From assembly GCF_040545875.1 (NCBI RefSeq), contig NZ_JBEPMR010000015.1: 64,000 nt of DNA; one strand, given 5' to 3'. The notes below the pieces were generated by a model. It saw only the letters and a list, made by a program, of their open reading frames with translations. It did not search any database and was not told the DNA's origin. This DNA is from Faecalicatena_A orotica. GTDB taxonomy: Bacteria > Bacillota > Clostridia > Lachnospirales > Lachnospiraceae. Position numbers and translations under genes: made by a program. This document shows, one piece after another, positions 25,014 through 33,601 of this stretch. The stretch's first letter is position 1. Each line of letters starts with the position of its first letter.

Positions 25014-26900
25014 TCATGAAAATATTTTTAATTGCCACAATTTTGTCTTTGACGGCGACCCGTCTTCTTTCCATCCTCTTACTTTGTAGTATCTCGGAAG
25101 CATCTTGTCGAGTCTGACTACGGACTTTGGGTTCTTGTCCTGAGGGACTTTTGTGAGCCGGCCGGGCAGGCTGTCGTCGTTGGCGGTCAGGCCTTCTCTG
25201 TAGTTATACAGGCGCTCTACGTTGTATCCACGTTCGCCGAGCTGCATGAAACGTCCTGTTGTCATTTTGATTCCGGTTATTTGCTTTACAGCCTCTGCGT
25301 GAGGCAGTAAGAACATGGAGTTGAACGGCAGTATCCAGGGCATGAATTTCCATATGATTCCTAAAACAGGCCATACCCATACAAGTACTTTTCCGCATAG
25401 TTTTGTGATCCAGTGGGACGGACCGAGGCGGAACAGGATGGACGGGATCATACTGTATGCGGTGAACAGGCAGAAGCCGGAACCGGATACGGCTTCCATT
25501 GCATTCTGCATGAGTACTGTGAGTTCCGGTTTGCCTTTTGTCTCCAGTGGATCTGTGGATAAGACACCGACGGATTCCAGCAGTGCCAGATAACCTCCAT
25601 TTAAGTGGCATCCACCTCTGTTAGATGTGGCGTAGCCAAGTCCCATTCCTACGGATTTACGTGGTTCGTAGGAGGCCAGTTCCAGACCTTTGGCATGGAT
25701 TGCGGCATCTTCAGCTCCATATTTTTCAGCAAGCCATTTGGAACCGTTTGCCAGTTCAGAATAAATACCTTCTCTGTAAGCTATTTTTCTAACGATTTCA
25801 GGAATGTTCCCGGTCTCGCCGAAATCTACTCCAAAGTCGGCGATTCCTCTCTCTTTGAGTTCCATTGCAAATGCTATGGTCCCGCCCAGTGATATTGTGT
25901 CCATTCCCATGATATCTGCTATATAGTTGATCTCGTTTATGATATCCAGGTCAGCACTCTCTACATTGGCTCCAAACAGCCCTACAGTCTCGTATTCAGG
26001 GCCTTTTACATCCTTATCGTATACTTTGACCCTTCTTTCACATCTGATCGGACAGCTGACGCATCCCATATTCCTGATCAGTTTTGTATCTGCCAGAGTC
26101 TCGCCACTGATGTCCTCCGCTTTTTCATAGAAGCCCCGCTGAAAATTCTTCGTCGGCAGGGCGCTGGTGGCATTTGCCTTCGTGACGAGCCCGGCGCTTC
26201 CGTATTTCGGAAGGGATGTTCCGGTCATCGGGTGCGACTGCAAAAAATGCACCCACTTTTCAACATGCTTATCCAATTTTTCTTTATTGTATACTTCAGG
26301 ACGTTTCGTCCCGTATGCCACAACCGCCTTAATATTCTTGGAACCGAATACTGCTCCCGCACCACACCTTCCGGCGACTCTTTCACCAGATAATACGCCT
26401 GCATAATGAACAAGATGTTCTCCGGCCGGACCGATCACGATTTTCCCATAATGGGCCGGAAATTCTTCCTGCACCTTTTCCGTGTCCATCCCCCACAGAT
26501 GCTGCGCATTTTTAATATGAACATCTCCGTCCAGAATTTCAATATAAGACGGCTCATCTGCCTTCCCTGTCAGGATCATCCCGTCATACCCAGCCTTTTT
26601 GAGCATCATTCCGAAATTACCTCCGCAGTTAGACGAAGCAATCCCTCCCGTCATCAGGTTTTTAAAAGACATGTTAAACCGGCTCGAAGACGGGGCCCCT
26701 GTACCATTCGCAGGTCCTGTATTGACGATGATCATAGCCTCATCTGACAGAGGGTCGATTCCCGGTCTTGTCATGTCATAGAGCAGTTTCGCCGCCAGAA
26801 TCTTGCCGCCTATAAAACGCTCAAACATTTTCTTATCTATTTGAAAACGCCTGATTTTCCGGGTACTTAAATCAATCTGAATATAAACAGGTAAATTCAT
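25014..26900 (-). CDS. Aldehyde:ferredoxin oxidoreductase (tungsten-pterin enzyme)
   Basis: Oxidises aldehydes to acids with ferredoxin as electron acceptor, using a bis-pterin tungsten (or molybdenum) site and one [4Fe-4S] cluster. The 628-residue protein shows the AOR N-domain (IDLSTRKIRRFQ, then FIGGKILAAKLLYD and MIIVNTGPANGTGAPSSSRF). The cluster motif is GCVSCPIRCE near residue 280. C-terminal AOR motifs include GLGYATSNRGGCHLNGGY. The start at 26900 shares one base with the ferredoxin stop (TAATG) and follows a GGAAG/AGGTGG site; a longer frame from 26942 lies inside the ferredoxin gene. Physiological aldehyde unknown. Confidence 0.93.
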   Translation of the reverse strand: MNLPVYIQIDLSTRKIRRFQIDKKMFERFIGGKILAAKLLYDMTRPGIDPLSDEAMIIVNTGPANGTGAPSSSRFNMSFKNLMTGGIASSNCGGNFGMMLKKAGYDGMILTGKADEPSYIEILDGDVHIKNAQHLWGMDTEKVQEEFPAHYGKIVIGPAGEHLVHYAGVLSGERVAGRCGAGAVFGSKNIKAVVAYGTKRPEVYNKEKLDKHVEKWVHFLQSHPMTGTSLPKYGSAGLVTKANATSALPTKNFQRGFYEKAEDISGETLADTKLIRNMGCVSCPIRCERRVKVYDKDVKGPEYETVGLFGANVESADLDIINEINYIADIMGMDTISLGGTIAFAMELKERGIADFGVDFGETGNIPEIVRKIAYREGIYSELANGSKWLAEKYGAEDAAIHAKGLELASYEPRKSVGMGLGYATSNRGGCHLNGGYLALLESVGVLSTDPLETKGKPELTVLMQNAMEAVSGSGFCLFTAYSMIPSILFRLGPSHWITKLCGKVLVWVWPVLGIIWKFMPWILPFNSMFLLPHAEAVKQITGIKMTTGRFMQLGERGYNVERLYNYREGLTANDDSLPGRLTKVPQDKNPKSVVRLDKMLPRYYKVRGWKEDGSPSKTKLWQLKIFS

Positions 26901-27328
26901 TACTGCCCACCTACTTCCATATGAATTGCATGTAACGGACATACCGATTCACAAATCCCGCAGCCGACACATTTCTTTGGGTCAGACAGTTCCGCAAAAA
27001 CCCTGATGTCTCCCTTGAATGCGGGTTCTGCAATCCTCAGCGCATCCTTTGTACAATTCCAGACACACATCGAACAGGCGCTGCACTTATCCTTCATAAT
27101 GACCGGCTTCTTCCACTGGTCCTTAGGAACCGCTTTCATCACATTCCCTTTGGAGTCCACAATGGCCTCCTGTTTGCAGGCCCTCCCGCAGACGCCGCAT
27201 TCCACACAGCGCCTTTCCTTAATCCGATGCCTTTCCTTCAACTCCCCTTCAACTGCACCAACGGGACATAACTTTTTACACAATGTACATCCGATACATT
27301 TCTCCGTAATAAAAAAGGACATCCCCAT
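26900..27328 (-). CDS. Polyferredoxin with four [4Fe-4S] motifs
   Basis: A 142-residue iron-sulfur protein with four complete CxxCxxCxxxC motifs: CIGCTLCKKLC near 11, CVECGVCGRAC near 41, CSACSMCVWNC near 83 and CVGCGICESVC near 120. It is therefore expected to carry four [4Fe-4S] clusters. It is translationally coupled to the aldehyde oxidoreductase (overlap by one base) and is the obvious electron acceptor or wire for that enzyme. AGGAGGT precedes its start. Confidence 0.93.
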   Translation of the reverse strand: MGMSFFITEKCIGCTLCKKLCPVGAVEGELKERHRIKERRCVECGVCGRACKQEAIVDSKGNVMKAVPKDQWKKPVIMKDKCSACSMCVWNCTKDALRIAEPAFKGDIRVFAELSDPKKCVGCGICESVCPLHAIHMEVGGQ

Positions 27329-27359
27329 ACCTCCTGTAAATAATATCGTTTCTTTTTAC

Positions 27360-27384
27360 TTCAAAGGGGTCAGACCCCTCTGAA
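27360..27384. repeat. Dispersed palindrome, GGGGTCAGACCCC type (copy 3 of 3)
   Basis: TTCAAAGGGGTC and GACCCCTCTGAA form an imperfect inverted repeat (one mismatch) between the alcohol dehydrogenase and polyferredoxin genes. Confidence 0.75.
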
Positions 27385-27408
27385 AAAGTGCACTTACACC
27401 ATAAAATT

Positions 27409-28596
27409 TTATTCATATGCCTGATTCAGTATCATGATTACATCTTCATAATCTACTGCCGCCGGATTTACGAGCATGGCTCCATCGTTGAGGGCGGTAC
27501 GTGCTACTGCATCGAAATCTTTTTTGTCTACGTGTGCCTCTTTCAGAGTCATGGGAAGTCCGCTCATCTTGTGCAGCCTGCGCTCAAGCCTACGGACAGA
27601 TTTGATTGCTTCTTCCCCGCGCTTTTCTGACGGGGTCCCTGCGTATACTTCGGGGCCTTCCAGATAAAGGAGGAGTTCTCCGTAGATGTCTCCTTTTTTC
27701 TTATAGTTGTAAAGCATACAGTATGGAAGCAAGATGGTCATGGCATCTCCGTGGGGTACTTTGCAGACTCCGCCTAATGCATGGCCAATCGCATGAACCA
27801 TGCCCACCATGGAGTTAGAAAATGCCGCTCCTGCCATTGTAGAGGCATTAGCCATTGCCAGTCTTGCCTTTCTGTTCTTTCCGTCTTTCACCGCATCTTC
27901 CAGATTCTCTACTACCAGTTTGATAGCCGCCGTTGCATAGGCATCGCTTAACGGGTTTTTCTGATTGCAGCTGAATGCCTCAATGGCGTGGCACAGTGCA
28001 TCGAACCCGGTAGAGGCGGTCGTCTTCGGCGGCAGCGTCTCTGTCATCCTCGGATCAAGTACAGCGGCATCCGGCAACAGGTAGTTGGAAATAAACTCCA
28101 TCTTCACAGATTTCTCGATATTCTTAATAACTGCAACAAGCGTCATCTCCGAGCCTGTGCCCGAAGTTGTCGGCACGGCGATAAACGGTACGTGTTTCCC
28201 CCTCCCCATAGACTCACAGCCCTGCAGTTCCATAAGGTCCTCTACGTCCTGAGAGATCAGCATCTCCACGCCCTTCGCAGTATCAATGACTGAACCACCG
28301 CCCACGGCAACAATACTGTCACAGCCGCCTTCTTTGTATTTCTCACCGATCTGGTTCACCACGGTAACGGAAGAGTCCGCCGGAATATCAGTAAAAATCA
28401 CGCCCGGCTCCATTCCGGTAGAAACCATGGCATCAATCACCTTCTGCAGTGACCCAATCTTCTCCAGTACCTTATCAGACAGCAGAATCGGTTTCGAAGC
28501 CCCCAGACCTTTCAATTCGTATGTAATATTCTCAAGGGCATTTTTCCCTGATAAAATCTTCGTTGAATTCTGAAACTCATAATATAATGGCAGCAT
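27409..28596 (-). CDS. Iron-containing alcohol dehydrogenase
   Basis: A 395-residue group III (Fe-dependent) alcohol dehydrogenase that interconverts alcohols and aldehydes with NAD(P). The nucleotide site is VAVGGGSVIDTAKG near 97. Metal ligands are expected in the PDAAVLDP aspartate region near 195, GFDALCHAIEAF near 218, MVHAIGHALGG near 283 and VPHGDAM near 297. It lies 80 bases upstream of the ferredoxin/aldehyde oxidoreductase pair, so the cluster could join alcohol, aldehyde and acid in one redox chain. Confidence 0.93.
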   Translation of the reverse strand: MLPLYYEFQNSTKILSGKNALENITYELKGLGASKPILLSDKVLEKIGSLQKVIDAMVSTGMEPGVIFTDIPADSSVTVVNQIGEKYKEGGCDSIVAVGGGSVIDTAKGVEMLISQDVEDLMELQGCESMGRGKHVPFIAVPTTSGTGSEMTLVAVIKNIEKSVKMEFISNYLLPDAAVLDPRMTETLPPKTTASTGFDALCHAIEAFSCNQKNPLSDAYATAAIKLVVENLEDAVKDGKNRKARLAMANASTMAGAAFSNSMVGMVHAIGHALGGVCKVPHGDAMTILLPYCMLYNYKKKGDIYGELLLYLEGPEVYAGTPSEKRGEEAIKSVRRLERRLHKMSGLPMTLKEAHVDKKDFDAVARTALNDGAMLVNPAAVDYEDVIMILNQAYE

Positions 28597-28680
28597 AATC
28601 CATTCCTCCTATTGACTTTTTATTTTCAGACTACATTACTGATCTTTAAATTATTCTGTTAAAAACATTCCATAAAATCA

Positions 28681-29181
28681 TTACACACCCAGAATTGCGT
28701 GGCAGTAAACAAGAATACTGCTGATCTGCTTTTTGGGCACCTTTCTCAGAATCCGCTTCGTCATAATCTTTGGAAACAGATATGCTTCTGTCAGGTCGAT
28801 ACACCGCACCGCCGACATAACCGCCGCAATATCTCCCTTTACCATGAAACGGTGCTGCGAGTAAGCCTGTGAAGTCCCAATCTGTCCGGAAAATACCAGA
28901 AAAGCCCCGTCAATGCTTTTGAATGAAATCATAATATCCGGGTCCTCGATATCCGACACTCTTACGATCCCCCATGACACCCTTCTGATACAGAGCTTAG
29001 GTCCCTTCTCACATGCCGCCAGCACCAGCGTCCTTCCTATGGGCCAGCCGGAAATCTCCTGATGAATTCTTGTGTCATATTTGTACAGCACTTTCATTCC
29101 CCGGTAGAGGAAAAACAAGATCACCTTTTCAAAAAGAATCTTTCCTCCGGCCATCCATCTTTGTTTTGAACTAACCTGCAT
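28681..29181 (-). CDS. SCP2-like (sterol-carrier-type) domain protein
   Basis: A 166-residue protein. The segment from about 60 to 150 (DIMISFKSIDGAFLVFSGQIGTS, then HRFMVKGDIAAVMSAVRCIDL) resembles an SCP2 lipid-binding fold, which holds hydrophobic ligands; this assignment is from pattern only. The basic N-terminus contains a short hydrophobic stretch (KVILFFLYRGMKVLY). It lies 84 bases upstream of the Fe-alcohol dehydrogenase and may shuttle or present a hydrophobic aldehyde or alcohol to the downstream enzymes. Preceded by AGGAGG. Confidence 0.6.
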   Translation of the reverse strand: MQVSSKQRWMAGGKILFEKVILFFLYRGMKVLYKYDTRIHQEISGWPIGRTLVLAACEKGPKLCIRRVSWGIVRVSDIEDPDIMISFKSIDGAFLVFSGQIGTSQAYSQHRFMVKGDIAAVMSAVRCIDLTEAYLFPKIMTKRILRKVPKKQISSILVYCHAILGV

Positions 29182-29597
29182 GACATTTCCTCCTTTTTTA
29201 TTCTTTTTGTCCCTATTATAAAAATCTTCCGTTCTTCGTTTTGGACATACTCTATGCTTATATTATACACTCTTTGAGCGAATAAGAAATCATAGTCTTT
29301 GGAAAATATCTGTGTCTTCCAATTTCGTCATATTGCCTAATTGCTCTTTCCCCTATCTCATGATATACTCTCGTCAGAAACTTCGAAAGGTATTCATCTT
29401 TCATTTTTCAATCGGCAGTTCGCCGGTTTACCCAATTAATTACTTATTAGAACCGCAGAAAACAAACAAGAACACTACATTTTGAAGGTATTCCTGTCTT
29501 TTACATATCTGTATTTCGTGATATGATAATAGTAAATCAGAATAGCTCCTTACATGTGTACCATTCGTTTTCTGCACAGGAAAGGAGATTTTATTTT
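29182..29597. other. Intergenic region with no supportable gene
   Basis: About 415 AT-rich bases between divergent genes. It should carry promoters for both the SCP2-like gene and the Rpn-family gene. I see no convincing -35/-10 pair, hairpin or coding frame. A frame open from 29523 is only an upstream extension of the nuclease gene. Confidence 0.6.
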
Positions 29598-30539
29598 ATG
29601 ACCAAAGACAACTTTATTATGTTACCCACTGTAGACTTTTGTTTCAAGGAACTGATGCAGAACCCCAAAGTCAGGAAGGGCTTTATTTCAGCATTATTGA
29701 ACCTGTCTCCGGACGAAGTGGAAGACACAGTTCTTCTGCCCACGCTACTTCCGAGGGACTCAGCCGATGACAAACTGGGAATTATGGATGTACGGGTACT
29801 GCTAAAAGACGGGACGCAGATGAATATGGAAATGCAGGTCAAATACTTTGAATACTGGGATGAACGCGCCATGTTCTATCTCAGTAAGTTGTTTGACAGC
29901 CAGATCCGTAAGGGCGAATCCTATGAAAAGCTGCAGAAGTGTATCCATGTAAGTATTTTAGACTTCATCCATTTTCCGAATGATAAAGAATGTTACCGCA
30001 GGATTCATTTCCGGGATGACAGCACCTATGATCTGTATTCCGATAAAATGGAGCTTCAGATACTGGAGTTAAAAAAACTGCCTCAAGAAGTTAAGACCAG
30101 TGAGGATGCTCTTGCATGGATGAAGTTCTTCAGTGGCAAAAGCAGAAAGGAGTTTCAGAATATGGCAAAGACAAACGAATATCTCGATGAAGCATACAAT
30201 ACACTGCTCAATCTGAGCGCTGATGAGAAGAAGCGGTTGGAATACGAAGCCCGGGAAAAGGCATTGAAAGATTATAATACACAGATCAGCAGTGCTGAAA
30301 AGAGAGGACTTAAGGCCGGTCAAGAGATTGGACGCAAGTCCGGTGAAGAAGTTGGCCGTAAGGCTGGGGAAGAAATTGGCCGTAAAGCTGGTGTAGAAAT
30401 CGGGAAAAAATTGGGTGAGCAGGAAGCTGAACACCGCACCCGTCAGGTCTTCAAACTATTCATGCAGGGTAAATCACCAGAAGAAATTGCGGACCTCTGT
30501 GATATCAGTATAGAAAAAGTCAGGCAAATATTAGAATAG
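29598..30539 (+). CDS. Rpn-family PD-(D/E)XK nuclease/transposase-like protein
   Basis: A 313-residue protein of the recombination-promoting nuclease (Rpn/YhgA-like, PD-(D/E)XK) family. The N-terminal part has MLPTVDFCFKELMQNPKVRKGFISALLNL, the acidic D in KLGIMDVRVLLKDG and the E-x-Q of NMEMQVKYFEYWDERAMFYLSKL. A glycine/lysine/glutamate repeat (GRKSGEEVGRKAGEEIGRKAG, about 245-275) precedes a small C-terminal helix-turn-helix-like end (SPEEIADLCDISIEKVRQIL). The start at 29598 follows AAAGGAGA. Such proteins are usually multicopy and cause RecA-independent recombination in E. coli. No inverted ends or target duplications mark it as mobile here. Confidence 0.85.
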   Translation: MTKDNFIMLPTVDFCFKELMQNPKVRKGFISALLNLSPDEVEDTVLLPTLLPRDSADDKLGIMDVRVLLKDGTQMNMEMQVKYFEYWDERAMFYLSKLFDSQIRKGESYEKLQKCIHVSILDFIHFPNDKECYRRIHFRDDSTYDLYSDKMELQILELKKLPQEVKTSEDALAWMKFFSGKSRKEFQNMAKTNEYLDEAYNTLLNLSADEKKRLEYEAREKALKDYNTQISSAEKRGLKAGQEIGRKSGEEVGRKAGEEIGRKAGVEIGKKLGEQEAEHRTRQVFKLFMQGKSPEEIADLCDISIEKVRQILE

Positions 30540-30583
30540 CCTGTACTATTTCAATTGCAAATATCCCCGAAATCGAAAAATAC

Positions 30584-30620
30584 AAAAAAGGGAACAGACA
30601 TCATCCGTCTGCTCCCTTTC
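30584..30620. terminator. Bidirectional intrinsic terminator
   Basis: GGGAACAGAC pairs with GTCTGCTCCC (one G-U) across 7 bases, flanked by AAAAAA on the left and TTTC on the right. It serves the Rpn gene on the plus strand and especially the pilus operon on the minus strand, where it is followed by TTTTTTGTA. Confidence 0.85.
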
Positions 30621-30623
30621 ACT

Positions 30624-31169
30624 TTATTCATATTCTTCCTGATTCCGCCTTAAAAATCCGGCCACGCCATGTAATAGTACTGACAATATAATCAATGATA
30701 CCGCCGCAATCTTTCCCGGTGCAGATGCAACCGCTGCCAGAATCTGCCCCATAAATGGTACGGACAGTTCTACCTTTCCCAGAAGGTTACTATACTCGGT
30801 CGGCATGGCATCTTCCTTCGCATTCGCGTCACCCTTCGTTACGAACTTACCTTCTACAACCTGGTTCTTCACTACACGGTGAGTAATAATCGCTCCGTTG
30901 TCCGTGGAACTGTAAAACGCGATGACGTCGTCTTTCTTCACGTCCTCCGGTGCAATACTCTTCGTATATACAAGGCTTCCCGTAGGTATCGCCGGTTCCA
31001 TACTTCCGCTGATAACTGTATATACCTCGTAACCGAACAGCCTCGGTACCGTAAGTGGCACACAAAGTACGATCACGATGATCAGTAAAATGGTTCCCGT
31101 TACGCTTAATACAGTGGCAAAGGTGCCTTTATGATTTTTACTTTGTCTATGGCGTTTTTTTCTACTCAT
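30624..31169 (-). CDS. sipW: SipW-type (ER-type) signal peptidase I
   Basis: A 181-residue membrane peptidase with the Ser-His dyad of SipW/ER-type enzymes, not the Ser-Lys dyad of LepB: S56 in SGSMEPAIPTGS and H97 in ITHRVV, then FVTKGDAN. Transmembrane helices lie at about 22-42 and 150-172. In Bacillus, SipW processes TasA and TapA, whose signal peptides are distinctive. Here it is the last gene of a surface operon that includes two proteins with such signal peptides (32888-33601 and 33601-34125), its likely substrates. Start overlaps the upstream stop by one base. Confidence 0.9.
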   Translation of the reverse strand: MSRKKRHRQSKNHKGTFATVLSVTGTILLIIVIVLCVPLTVPRLFGYEVYTVISGSMEPAIPTGSLVYTKSIAPEDVKKDDVIAFYSSTDNGAIITHRVVKNQVVEGKFVTKGDANAKEDAMPTEYSNLLGKVELSVPFMGQILAAVASAPGKIAAVSLIILSVLLHGVAGFLRRNQEEYE

Positions 31170-32116
31170 TATTTAAGGTCTGTCTTTCCGCGCTTTTTTA
31201 AATAAATAATTGTTGATGCGATTGCAGCCAGGGCCAGTACTCCTACTACAATACCTACGACAATCGGTGCACGGCTTGTTTTTCTCTCTGCGTCGATGTT
31301 GGCTTTTGGAACTTCCTCATCGTCCAGATCCTGTAATGCCTGCGGTGTCTCTTCATCCGGTACTTCTACAGTCTCATCAGCCGGCGGTGTTGTCTCAGTA
31401 GTTCCGCCTGCCGTACCGCCTGCGGCTCCTGCCGTGCCACCCGCTGCAGCTCCTGCTCCTGCGGCTGCTGTTCCGGCTGCCGGTGTAGCTGGTATCACTG
31501 TAACTGTTCCTGCCTGCGTAATTGTCGTTACTGTTCCTGTATCTGCCGGAACATAGATAAATGGAAATACATTCTCGGCTTCATTACTGCTTAGTGTCTT
31601 AGTAAGATTATAAGCCTGTGGCTGGTATCCGTCAATAAACTGATAAGCAACTACCGGCTTATCTCCTATATTACCATAAAAAGTACGGCTTGGCAAAAGT
31701 TCATTTCCATTTTCATCCTGATAATTTACAGTATAGGCTACCTGATTCCCTTTGATACCATATGCAATAACATAATCTGCATCACCTGTAACATCTACCC
31801 ATAATGATTGTTCAGAACCGCCGCCATCTGTACCGCTCTGCCTGATTCCTTTTGCATAATATTTATCATCTAAAATCTGGGGCTTCATGTCAGCAAGATT
31901 AAGATCAAGATTTACCTGATCCCCATAACTAAGGTCCGATATAACCAGCTTATCCTGCCCGTTACTGAATACCCCGTGGTTACCTGCATACAATGTAATG
32001 GTATAAGTATAATCTTCTGCCGCTTTGACCTCTGAACCAAACATCATCTGGAGGGTCACTGCAAATAATATTGCGAGTCCAAGAAGGCCTTTACGTATTT
32101 TCTTTCCCGATTTCAT
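31169..32116 (-). CDS. Secreted membrane-anchored surface protein with a MucBP-like domain
   Basis: A 315-residue protein. It has a signal peptide (1-32, ending VKAAE), a beta-rich region, and a MucBP-like module near 130-195 (YTVNYQDENGNELLPSRTFYGNIGD, then YQFIDGYQPQAYN). An Ala/Gly/Thr-rich low-complexity linker follows (about 207-240), then an acidic stretch, a C-terminal transmembrane helix (about 285-307) and a KKRGK tail. No LPXTG motif is visible, so it is membrane-anchored. It is encoded between the sipW gene and the 32119-32871 gene with near-zero gaps. Role unknown; probably an appendage base or surface component. Confidence 0.75.
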   Translation of the reverse strand: MKSGKKIRKGLLGLAILFAVTLQMMFGSEVKAAEDYTYTITLYAGNHGVFSNGQDKLVISDLSYGDQVNLDLNLADMKPQILDDKYYAKGIRQSGTDGGGSEQSLWVDVTGDADYVIAYGIKGNQVAYTVNYQDENGNELLPSRTFYGNIGDKPVVAYQFIDGYQPQAYNLTKTLSSNEAENVFPFIYVPADTGTVTTITQAGTVTVIPATPAAGTAAAGAGAAAGGTAGAAGGTAGGTTETTPPADETVEVPDEETPQALQDLDDEEVPKANIDAERKTSRAPIVVGIVVGVLALAAIASTIIYLKKRGKTDLK

Positions 32117-32118
32117 AC

Positions 32119-32871
32119 TTATCTGGACCTCCTTTTCTTATATTCAGCTCTTTCCTTATCTCTGTTCTTAATCTTCAGTAATACAATGATCAGAATGATC
32201 AGTCCTGCTGCAAATGCCGCTATTGACAGATAAAGGATCATGTTGGAACTGTCACCTGTTTTGATAATTGTACTGTTTGTTCCCGGTCTTGTCACGGTTG
32301 TATCGCCTGCAACTACCTCTGCCGCAAAAGTCATCTGAAGCTGCGCCAGTGTATTCTGGTAATCATTTCCCTGAGTTTCGCCGTCCAGTGTGACACGAAG
32401 TTCGATGCTTCCTGTTTCTCCCGGTGACAGACGGTCCAGATAGAAGTACTCATCCAGTGAATCCGTTGCGCTATGAAGACCATCTGCATCATCTCCACCG
32501 ACAGTATCACTGTTATAGATCTCTGTCGTCGTCTTTCCGTCCGGATGATTATAGTTTAAAATATAAGTGTAGGCTCCGCCGTTTGCCGGACTGCCATCTT
32601 CCAAACTCTTAATGATTTCGTTGGACATATACCAGTTTGTGTCTTTATTTGCCTTATTGACCAGTGAAAGCTGAATCAGTGCTGTATCTCCCGGCAAAAT
32701 CTGGTAAACACTGGCATCCAGATCAGAACTCTTAAAATTACTGCTCAACTTGTTACCGTCAAAACTGACCTGCCAGTCTGAACTTCCCGGAATTACCTCC
32801 GCGGCTGCTTCTATCGGGATGGCAGCGATCATGACCATAGCCAGAATAAAACCTAATATTCTTTTTCTCAT
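32119..32871 (-). CDS. Secreted surface protein with C-terminal KTGD/transmembrane end
   Basis: A 250-residue protein. A signal peptide (1-25, ending AAAE) is followed by a beta-rich domain with DTALIQLSLVNKANKDTNWYMSNE and LSPGETGSIELRVTLDGE, resembling the bodies of TasA/CalY-like proteins. The C-terminus has IIKTGDSSN, a helix (about 212-236) and a basic tail KKRRSR. KTGD may be a relaxed sortase-like motif but the following hydrophobic helix and long basic tail also suit plain membrane anchoring. Encoded in the pilus operon between SipW-substrate genes and the MucBP-like gene. Confidence 0.7.
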   Translation of the reverse strand: MRKRILGFILAMVMIAAIPIEAAAEVIPGSSDWQVSFDGNKLSSNFKSSDLDASVYQILPGDTALIQLSLVNKANKDTNWYMSNEIIKSLEDGSPANGGAYTYILNYNHPDGKTTTEIYNSDTVGGDDADGLHSATDSLDEYFYLDRLSPGETGSIELRVTLDGETQGNDYQNTLAQLQMTFAAEVVAGDTTVTRPGTNSTIIKTGDSSNMILYLSIAAFAAGLIILIIVLLKIKNRDKERAEYKKRRSR

Positions 32872-32887
32872 GTCTCTCTCCTCCCTA

Positions 32888-33601
32888 TTACAGACTCAAA
32901 GTTCCATCCGGAGATACCTTAACATCGACTCCCCAGGCACTCTTAATCGCATCCTGCGCGTTATGCGTCTGAACTGCGTCTACCTGTGCCTCCAGATTAA
33001 ATGTTACCCCGTCATATTTATACGTTGTTGTAATTGTTGTGTATCCATTTTCAGATTTAACAGTCTCTTTCGTTGCCTGTGTTGCAACTGATCCATCGAT
33101 ACGGATGGTATCTGCAAAGATCGGCGCCTCTGCCCCGCCTGCAAGAATCCCTGAATAGTATAATACGGTACGCTCCTCAGTTGAAGCATTCTTATCTTCG
33201 ATCCAGCCGTTGCCTGTGAGATTTAAATCAATCAGGTCCGGTGAAAGGGAAGTAACTTTCTTTCCGTCTTTCATCCAGCTCTTTACGATGCTGACACGGA
33301 CATACTGGTCAATCTCACCCGTATTTCTTACCGTCAGTTCTTCCGGATATTTTTTTCCGAGCTGAATCTTTTCGTTCTCTCCAACCATATTGGCAAGGAG
33401 CTTCTCTGAAGTCTCATTTCCATTTTCAACAAGTGCTACACCTATCTCTGAAACTGCCAGATTCGCCGTATAGTTATCACTGTAATAAGAAAGTGCCGCG
33501 CTGGTGCTTCCCAGTGCACTGCCGACTAACAAAATGACTGCAAGCGCCAGTAAAATAATAATTGATTTCTGTCCATTCGTTGTTTTCTTTCTGCTTTTCA
33601 T
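32888..33601 (-). CDS. Protein with SipW-type signal peptide (TasA/CalY-like), long form
   Basis: A 237-residue exported protein. The basic N-terminus, hydrophobic segment (about 14-33) and short region GSTSAALSYYSDN match signal peptides cut by SipW, in which cleavage is followed by an aromatic-rich Y/F-x-D/S sequence. The mature part has IQLGKKYPEELTVRNTGEIDQYVRVSIVKSW, the immunoglobulin-like strand typical of camelysin/TasA relatives. Such proteins form extracellular fibres in Bacillus biofilms. The start overlaps the stop of the upstream short form by one base. Confidence 0.75.
   Translation of the reverse strand: MKSRKKTTNGQKSIIILLALAVILLVGSALGSTSAALSYYSDNYTANLAVSEIGVALVENGNETSEKLLANMVGENEKIQLGKKYPEELTVRNTGEIDQYVRVSIVKSWMKDGKKVTSLSPDLIDLNLTGNGWIEDKNASTEERTVLYYSGILAGGAEAPIFADTIRIDGSVATQATKETVKSENGYTTITTTYKYDGVTFNLEAQVDAVQTHNAQDAIKSAWGVDVKVSPDGTLSL

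Noticed and set aside
29523..29597. N-terminal extension of the Rpn-family gene
   Set aside because: The internal ATG at 29598 has an AAAGGAGA site and matches the family start; the extension has neither.
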